Assembly: GCA_949825045.1 (NCBI GenBank)
Contig: OX463829.1
Coordinates: forward strand, 16,338,715-16,402,714
Direction of reading: 5' to 3'
Source: Argyresthia goedartella
Lineage: Eukaryota; Arthropoda; Insecta; Lepidoptera; Argyresthiidae
DNA: 64,000 nucleotides
The notes beneath the pieces are model-generated. The model was not told the origin of the DNA, made no database searches, and saw only the letters and a program-made list of their open reading frames with translations. Shown piece after piece: positions 37,301-46,300 of the stretch (position 1 is its first letter; each line of letters opens with the position of its first letter). The position numbers and the translations under genes were made by a program.

Positions 37301-40300
37301 CCAAGAGGAAAATCGAGAAAAGGTCTCGATAAAAAAAAAAAATCAAGGAACACGTGTGCCAAGTTTTGTGAGGATCGCTTGAAAACTGTGGCCCCTAGAC
37401 CGGAACTGACAGACACAGACAGATACATAGAGACAGACGAAAGCAAAATCGGCCTCCTATCTTGTCGAAATAGAGCCTTTCGCTCGCTTCGCTCGCTCGG
37501 TCAATTAGAGGCAAGGCCATATCACCCGAAATTTGTTCTCGTTGATCAAAGCCACTCTTCCAGCACCGGTTTTTGCAAGTCAACAACTTACCGTTGTGAC
37601 ACTTGATCTCAAACTGTGGCAGCGAGATATGGTAACGGACCATAATCTGGACCAGTCTTGTTTCTCAACCAGTACTATGGCCCATCATACTTGTACGTGC
37701 TCGCTCCAGAAATTATAGTATTTCTATATGATTGAGTTAATTTGAGATTATAGATACGCAGTTAGAGCTAACCATGTGATCCAAAAAATTGCGCAAAGTC
37801 GATAACACAGAGGTAATGAGATAATTTAGCATACGCCATGTAGCTGACAAGGAATATGCACGTTTCAAGGAATAGTTTTTGCAATTGGTAAGGTCTTAAG
37901 GATTTAAGAAACCACGGCAAGCAACTTGGGCCTGTTTGCTATAAATTCAATCTGAACACCATCTATAAACATAGGTTTATAGATAAAAATATAGTTTTTT
38001 ATCTACACACGTATCATAAACCCTATTTACTGCGTCCAAAACCGCATGTTACGACCAGCATATATATATTTTTTTACATACAAGCACATACATTGCTTCT
38101 GGCCCCACACCAGGATACCCTGTGTCGTGGGAACCAGAAACAGCGATGTCACACACATATAAACAACCAAGACCTGGGTTTTTTTTTTACCCCCAGCCGG
38201 ATCGAACCCGGGACCTCTCGCATAGTAGGCAGAGCCACAACCGCTGCGCTAAGAGCTCGTCATATATAATGATAAACTACTTGGTAAAAACTCATTTCTT
38301 ATCCTAATCCTAATATTGATATATTATGACCATAATGTATCAATATTTCGACATATTATGATATTCCAATTTCGAACGCCGACGCCCACCTGGGTGCCGC
38401 CCCTAGTTTGTCTGTGATGTTGGTACAACTGAAAAGCTAAACAAATACAGAGCAATGATGAATGCCACAATGCCGGTCGAACATGCAGTCAAAGAGAGCT
38501 TATGATATGTGTGTAGATAACTATTTATGTAACTGTAATTAGGCATTAAAACTCTCGAGTTTTAATGCCCTCCATTATGTATAACATAACTACTATAATA
38601 GATCTAGGGCTTCTATTAGACCCAAACACTCAAACTACCCTGGCTCTCAAAAGGAATCAAAACTTGCTTTACGAAAAAAACGTGAAATATTCTGGAAATA
38701 TCGTAAAATACGTAATACCAACAGAAATAAATAAACAAGAATACTTATTTTAACTAAAAAATCTCAGACTTTAATTTCATAAAGAATGCTCAAAATAAAT
38801 CGAAAGCCTCTTCTTAGAAAATAATATAGAACTTACAACAAGACAAAAAAACACATTATAAATGGGCAGCTATGGAGTAATGAAGGGTTCTTCACTATAT
38901 TTTCCACCGTTTCAACGTCCTTATGATGTTCTTAAGATATATAACAAATCTCATCGGTACATGGTCAGCACCGGGATTTGTACCTGCACCTCCTCATAGT
39001 TGATAGGGCATAAGTTATTTTAAGTATTGACGGGCCCTCGCCTTCAATATCGAGCTGCCCTTATGTATTTTTGTTTGTGTCTTGAATCGGGTATAAGTAA
39101 TTATAGGCATAGGAAATGCAACATGTCGTTTTATAATCCTCTTAGCAGGTGAAACGTAGTTGGACTGATTTGTGTTTATAATCTGACGTACACCTACACC
39201 ATTATGGATTTCGAAATCTAATCAATAACAGTGTGTATCAGAAATAATGGCTCTGTGACTGTACAGTACGTTTTTTTTTAATTATTGTACAACCCCACAC
39301 CTCCGGCCCTTTGAAGTTTATGGGATGAATAAGTGGAATGATTATACAAATCGATCAAAACATATATCCCCATTGCATTTTCTTTCAATTCTACGTACAA
39401 ACTTATGAATGCACCTAGTTACGTATATAGTGTATGAAAATAGCCTCAAAAATTACTTTATAAACTACATTTGTGATCAACTTATTGACTTACGGCCTTT
39501 CTACTCCCACTGTAGAGAAGAGGCAAAACATGACGTATGCTAATTATATGTAAATATATACATATAATTATACAATATACAATACAATAATAAATATTTC
39601 CACTAAAATTATATAGCCTTTGTCACTCTCGCGGTCTCCAAAAATCCAACGACATCTTATTTGTTAAAATCTGTCAAGCCGTTTGGGCTGTAGTTTTTTT
39701 TGGAAATATTAAGCTGCACATCAATAATACTGATTTGCACAGCAAAAATACTGATTTTTACAACAAATATCCGGGCAAAATACTGCGGTAGCTTAGGTGA
39801 AGGGTAAACGGGGTGAGCGAAGCGAAGCCCCCTTTATCCTTCGTATTGGGTTGAACATGTAAGAACAATACTTAAAACAAAAGTATTTTTGCTGATCATT
39901 TTTTGCTGTGAAAATCAGTATTTCTGCTGTGTGATTAAATACTAGTCGTTTTTTTTACATCTCAACCCCAAATACCCGCCATTTTGAAAAAAAAACATAA
40001 TTTGACAATAACTCAATATCGAGAATCGGTTGAGAAATGCGACCTGCAGAGGAGAACAGCCGGACAGAAATCCAGACTTACGAAAACATTGTGTCCCAAG
40101 CTGAAACGGAGTCGCTTCGTCGCTCGGTCAACAAAGGAATTACTAGTTTGGTCATTCTGAATAATGATATTTTTTTCTACTTTCCCAAATACAAATCATC
40201 GGCCACCTAAAACAGGCTTTGCAGTTCAATTGTTATTAAACATATAAAAACATAATACATAAACATTTACATACAGGCACATACATAGCGTCTGGCCCCA

Positions 40301-43300
40301 CACTAGGATAACCTGTGTTGTGGGAACCAATAAAAGTGGCTTCACACACAATAAACATCCAAGAGCTGGGGATTTATTTTATAGTTTTCCCCCCACCCGG
40401 GGTTCGAAACCGGACCCCGTTTCCCGGAATCACAGCCTCGACCACAAAACCAGAGAGGTAATGCACAATGTAACTCATCAATTAAATGAATGTTTGCACA
40501 TACATTGTAATATATTGGAGCCTGTAACATAAAATTAAGCATTCCATAACAATTACAAGACACATCTACAGGGTGTACCAGAAACGTGTAGTCATATTTT
40601 AGGGGGTTGTTAGGGACATCATTCTAAGCAACTTTCACTATGAAACCTATTTGGTCAGAGCAAGTTTATTTTTCGCTTCCCAATACAAAAGGGAAATAAT
40701 AAAACGACCGAATAAAAAATCTATTAAGCGAATGACCGAAAAAAAAAAGAGAATTGCCTGATAAAATTACTGATTTGCGCGACCAAATTATGATTGGTTT
40801 GGCCACCGCTTATTGGCAAAATAAAGGACTATCTGGGCGAGGGAGTGATGGGTCAGGGTAGGTGATGGATAAAAGGAGTGAGCGAAGCGAAGCTCTCTTT
40901 ATCCTTCGTGTTAGGATTAACTTGTAAGATCAAATTTTTTGTTGCTGTTCAGCATTTCAGTCAGGCAATACCAGTATTTTTGCCAAGCAAAACTGTATTT
41001 AGAGTCATATGTTTAAATTTAAATCAGCTGACCGCCCGTACCAAAATGTACAAATAAATGGAAAATAAAGTTGCTGTAATCAAATCGGTTTCATAGTGAT
41101 AGTTGTTCAGAATAATGTCCCTAACAACTCCCTAAAATATGACTAAATCTTTCTGTCGCACCCGGTATACCGTCCATCAAAATCCTTATTAACTTTGTTT
41201 AACTTTATTTAAACTGTAACTATACTCGTTTCCAGTATATCTACCCAAGCATATATTAGTTTCTAGTAATTCTACACGACCAATCGCCTTGTTAAGGTGG
41301 AAAAATGGGATAATATTCTGTTCTGTAATTGGTATAATAACTGTAGCAAGTCTTTTAATTTTCGAAAATATAATGTATGTAAGTACGCAAGAACCTTTCA
41401 ACATTATCCAAAATTAGCGACAGCTGTAATGTAAATTACTGCCGCGTTTGCAGCACTGCTGGCGGCCGAAAGCGTAGCTCTAGGCCTACACAGCACGGTC
41501 AGCATTGCAGCTGTTAACCCATTTGTTACTAGCGTTTGATAAAACCATCAATTTTATTTCATAGGATTTGAACCTTATCTTAAAGTGTAAAGTTCAAAAC
41601 CGCGATCCAATTATCAAAAATCCCGTAAAATCTGGGTTAATGCACAAGCTGGAATAAAGCCGCACTGATGAACAAGCTTAAAGGAGAGCGTAGCGAAGCT
41701 CGAGGCCATCATGGCGTGGACAGCAGTGCAGTCATTATGGACCAAGGCTTGTGTAGTGCTTTACTCAAACAATGCGAGTTATTTAAATTAAGTTATCACG
41801 AATATTGATGGAACACAATATGGCTAATCGGAAAAAAAATACCGCGATGTTCTCTTGTGGCTTCCCCGCGCTTTTTTTTTCTAGGCTGTAACTTACACAG
41901 CCAAATTCTGAGTTTTTCCATTTTTGAAACAAAACTCGGCAATAATGGATTTTCACAGGATATCGCTGGTGGCTGTAGCCACTCAATGTGAGTTGTATGT
42001 AACTCACCAGCAATGAATTTCCATACAACTTTGCTGGCGCCCTATTCAAGTAGCTCAGCAAGGCATGCGACTTTGCTCAAAGAAGGTTGTCAAAATAATG
42101 AACACATAATGATTGTGCCATGTTGACGACCCGAATGGCAACGTCGGCAGTGTACCTGCCTACAGAGCCAAGGCTCCCGGGTTCGAGTCCCGGTGGGGGC
42201 AAATATTATATTTGTTTGGTGAGAACGAATGTTTTTATTCTAGTCTTGGTTGTTTATCTATCTAAGTATAATATCTATCTATATAAGTATGTGTATCGTT
42301 GTCTAGTACCCAAGATACAGGGAATCCTAGTTTGGGGCTAGATCAATGTGTGCAAATAGTGTCCAAGGTATTATTATTATTTTTTAGGTTATTAGATAGT
42401 ACTTTACAAGGTATTATTAGATAGGTAAACAACCATGACTAGGGTACAAACATCCGTTCTCATCAAATAAATATTTGGCCCCACCGGGACTCGAACCCGG
42501 GACCCTTGGCTACGTAGGCAGGGTCACTGCCGACTCGGCCATTCGGGTTAAAAATAATTAAATTGTGGCCGTACTTATATAGCTGGCTACTGCGTTCGCA
42601 ATATTGCGCTTCGTGGACCATCCGGTGACCGCAGGTGGGTTACCACAACGTCTTATGCCGATTCAGATTAGGAACCTAATTTGATCCGCAAAAATACCGT
42701 GACGTTCCTAAAACAAGTCGTGTTATTAGGTAAATAAAGCCCATTATGGCGAAGTGTAATGGAAATGGTTGCCATGGTGATGTTCTTGTTTTGAACGTAA
42801 TTTGAATCGGAAAAAGATTGTGGTAACCCCTCTGGAGGGTTACCACAACGTCTTATGCCAATTCAGATTAGGAACCTAATTTGTTCCGCAAAATTACCGT
42901 GACCGTCTTAAAACAAGTCTTGTTATTAGGTAAATAAAGCCCATTATGGCGAAATGGAATGGAAATGGTTGCCATGGTGATGTTCTTGTTTTGAACCTAT
43001 TTTGAATCGGAAAAAGATTGTGGTAACCCCTCAGGTCGCAGTTATATCAGGACAAATTGAACACGGCAATTTGTGAATAAAAATATAAATATAATTTAGC
43101 CCATTAATATCCCCACTGAGGGGCACAGGCCTTTACCCGGATACGAGTAAGATCAAGCCATACTCCACCACGCTGGCTCAGTGCGTGTTGATGGACCTAC
43201 AGCTTCACGTGCCGTCCGAAACACTCAACGTCCGATAATGCACTTAAGATAAATAGATTATCTCGTTGGTACATGATCAGGAATCGAACCTGCATCTCCT

Positions 43301-46300
43301 GTGTGAGAAGCAAGCGTGAAACCCGTTAGACCACGGAGCTCTTTATCGGAATAAAAATATGCGAGGGAACAACTAAATGATTTTTTGGTTTCAAGCGATA
43401 CGTTAACTATCTTCTCTGAGTCGGGCGTCACTTTACAAAACAATGCCGTGTAGAATAATTTATGTGTAAATTTTCGAACTATTTAAGCACAACCTATTTT
43501 TTACGGAGCTCCGTGGTCTAATAGGCTTTACGTTTACTTCTCCCACAAGAGATGCAGGTTCGAGCATGTACCAATGAGATAATTAATTTATCTTAAGGCG
43601 ATGATGGAATAAAAATGCGCTGTCGAGTGGAAGTGAGATGCAATAATTACTCGCGAATAAGAAAAAGCGGGATGCCAATAATGCACTCGCGACTAACCTG
43701 AAACAACGTAAGCGCCAAAACGTAAAAAAAAATCATAAAAAATAAACTATTTCAGGGAATTAACTTTCAAATTGAAAATCGTTAGAAATAACAATTGTTC
43801 ATACATTGCAATTATCACACAGTCATATTCACTTACTACTGCGGTGTAATAGGATAAAACCATAAAAAAGGGTTGACTTTGTATTTATTTTCTATCGAGA
43901 AAATTTTATCCAAACATGTTTTCCAATTAAGAATCTCTAGATTATATAGTCAAATTACATATACCAGAAATTAATTACGATTTGCCCAGTATTTCCTGAA
44001 AAACACATAAAAACAGCACCCCATATTTATTTAATCAGCGTCTTAAGTACATAATACGGACGTTTTAACGGTGATGGAAAACATCGTGAGGAAACCTTCA
44101 TTACTCCATAGCTGCGGCGATGGGCTAGCCCCCTGTCCCGTAAAATAGAGTTTTGAATAGCTGGCTAAAAGTGGGCACAGTTGTGCCTCTGCGACCCCGT
44201 ATGGGAAAAGGCGTGACGCTATGTTATGCCCTATTTTTAAATGAGATCTAAGAACGAATCTGTGGCAGTTTCTTCGCCCACCTCTCCAATGGAGAGAAGA
44301 GACAAACAAAAGTGATTTAAGTATATTGTATAATATCTAAAGAAAATAAAGAAATTTTGATTGATTGATTGTGGACTTCCGTCTCAAGTTTATGATAATG
44401 AATGGTATGTCGTGCCAATACGGTCTAGAATCTGCAGAAGCGGCTACTTATTTTATTATAAGAGCACCAGCAATACTGTCTAGAATCTGCAGAAGCGGCT
44501 ATTTATTTTATTATAAGAGCACCAGCAATACTGTCTAGAATCTGCAGAAGCGGCTATTTATTTTATTATAAGAGCACCAGCAATACTGTCTAGAATCTGC
44601 AGAAGCGGCTATTTATTTTATTATAAGAGCACCAGCAATACTGTCTAGAATCTGCAGAAGCGGCTATTTATTTTATTATAAGAGCACCAGCAATACTGTC
44701 TAGAATCTGCAGAAGCGGCTACTTATTTTATTATAAGAGCACCAGCAAAATTTTCGTTCGCGGTTAGACACTTTATAGGTTAATGTTGAAAATGACTGCC
44801 TACTAAATTATGTAAGCTGCGCCGGAAATAATCATAAATAACATTACTTATAGTCTTATTATTATTTAACAGGTCACTTAATATAGATTACGTGGATATT
44901 GCAACAGATATAATATGACACACTAAACTCGCGTGATGTTATAATCTACAGACGCAGTCTCTCAGAGACAATTAATGATGAATGATGATGAGACAATTAA
45001 TGATGAATGATTTACTGATCAGAAATGTAGAGTATAGTTGTGTAATGGTGTTCTAATAGAGAGATTTGATTCTACGAACAATAGGTTTTCCTATTCTTAT
45101 TCTCCCGGAATTTCCTATTTCTATTCTTATTCCTTTCCTATTCTCCGGCGTGTTAAAGCACCGGTTAAAAATAAGCTTTGTTTCTTTGCTCGGCTACCTT
45201 TGGCAACTTTGAATATGACCCTGGATTTGTATGACCTATCAATTTAAAAAGTTCACAGTTTGACGACCTTTGTGGCGCAGCGACCTTTGCGAGGTCCCAG
45301 GTTCGATCCCCAGCTGGGAGTAAAAAAAAACCCCAGGTCTTGGATGTTTCTATGTGTGTGACGTCGATGTTTCTGGTTCCCATGATACAGGTATCCTGGG
45401 GCCAGAAGCAATGTATGTATGTAAATGTTATGTTACATGTTTTGTTTGTCTTATACAAAACGGTATGGAGATGTCAGAAATAAGGTTGCTCTGATGAAAT
45501 CGGCTTCACAGTTGAAGTTCTTCAGAATGATGTCCATAGCAATCCCTTAAAATAAAGGCTACATTTCTGTTGCGTCCTGATACAGCTGCATATAACTTCC
45601 TGTCTTAAATCTGTTGGTATCGGCAATCTGAACAAAACAATATGACGGGAAGCGTTTAACGTATCGATGCCATCTTCGAAGAGATTCATATTTCCTGCAA
45701 TTATACGTCCTATATGTACAAAGGAAGAGTATTTTTTCGTACTTCCATTTAAGAAATTCCACTTTGAGATTGGTATACAAAAACAGGTGCTCCTTGATGA
45801 TGCAAGTGTGGAAGCAATCTGCAATCTGTTTGTTTTGACCTGGGGACACATAATTTTTTAGCAATCTTGAATTTTTTTGTCTCCTTATTTTTTTAAAACT
45901 TTTTTTCGTCATCCCAACAATTACTGATTACTGTATTTTTTTTCTGGCCACACTCAAACGTCAATTTTTTAAGAGTGCAACCATTTGAGACTACTTCCAC
46001 ACTTGCATCACCACACCACACATCATCAGCACACGGATGCACACTTCATTTAAAGGGGGCTAGCCCATCGCCCCAGCTATGGAGATTGAAGGTTTCCTCA
46101 AGATGTTTTCCGTCACCGTTGGAAAGTCCATATTGTATACGTGTGTACATAAGTTAATTACTTAACTCATTTGTACATGATCTGCCCCGGATTCTAACCC
46201 TCATCCCATGTGCGAGAAGGGGCCTTAAGCGAACTAGACTACGGAGGCAACTTTACTGAATACATAAAATAATTTTAAAAAGCCAAACAAACATTCAAAT

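Noticed and set aside
35233..44750. Regular repeats considered as a CRISPR array
   Set aside because: Units are contiguous without unique spacers and the genome is eukaryotic; these are minisatellites.
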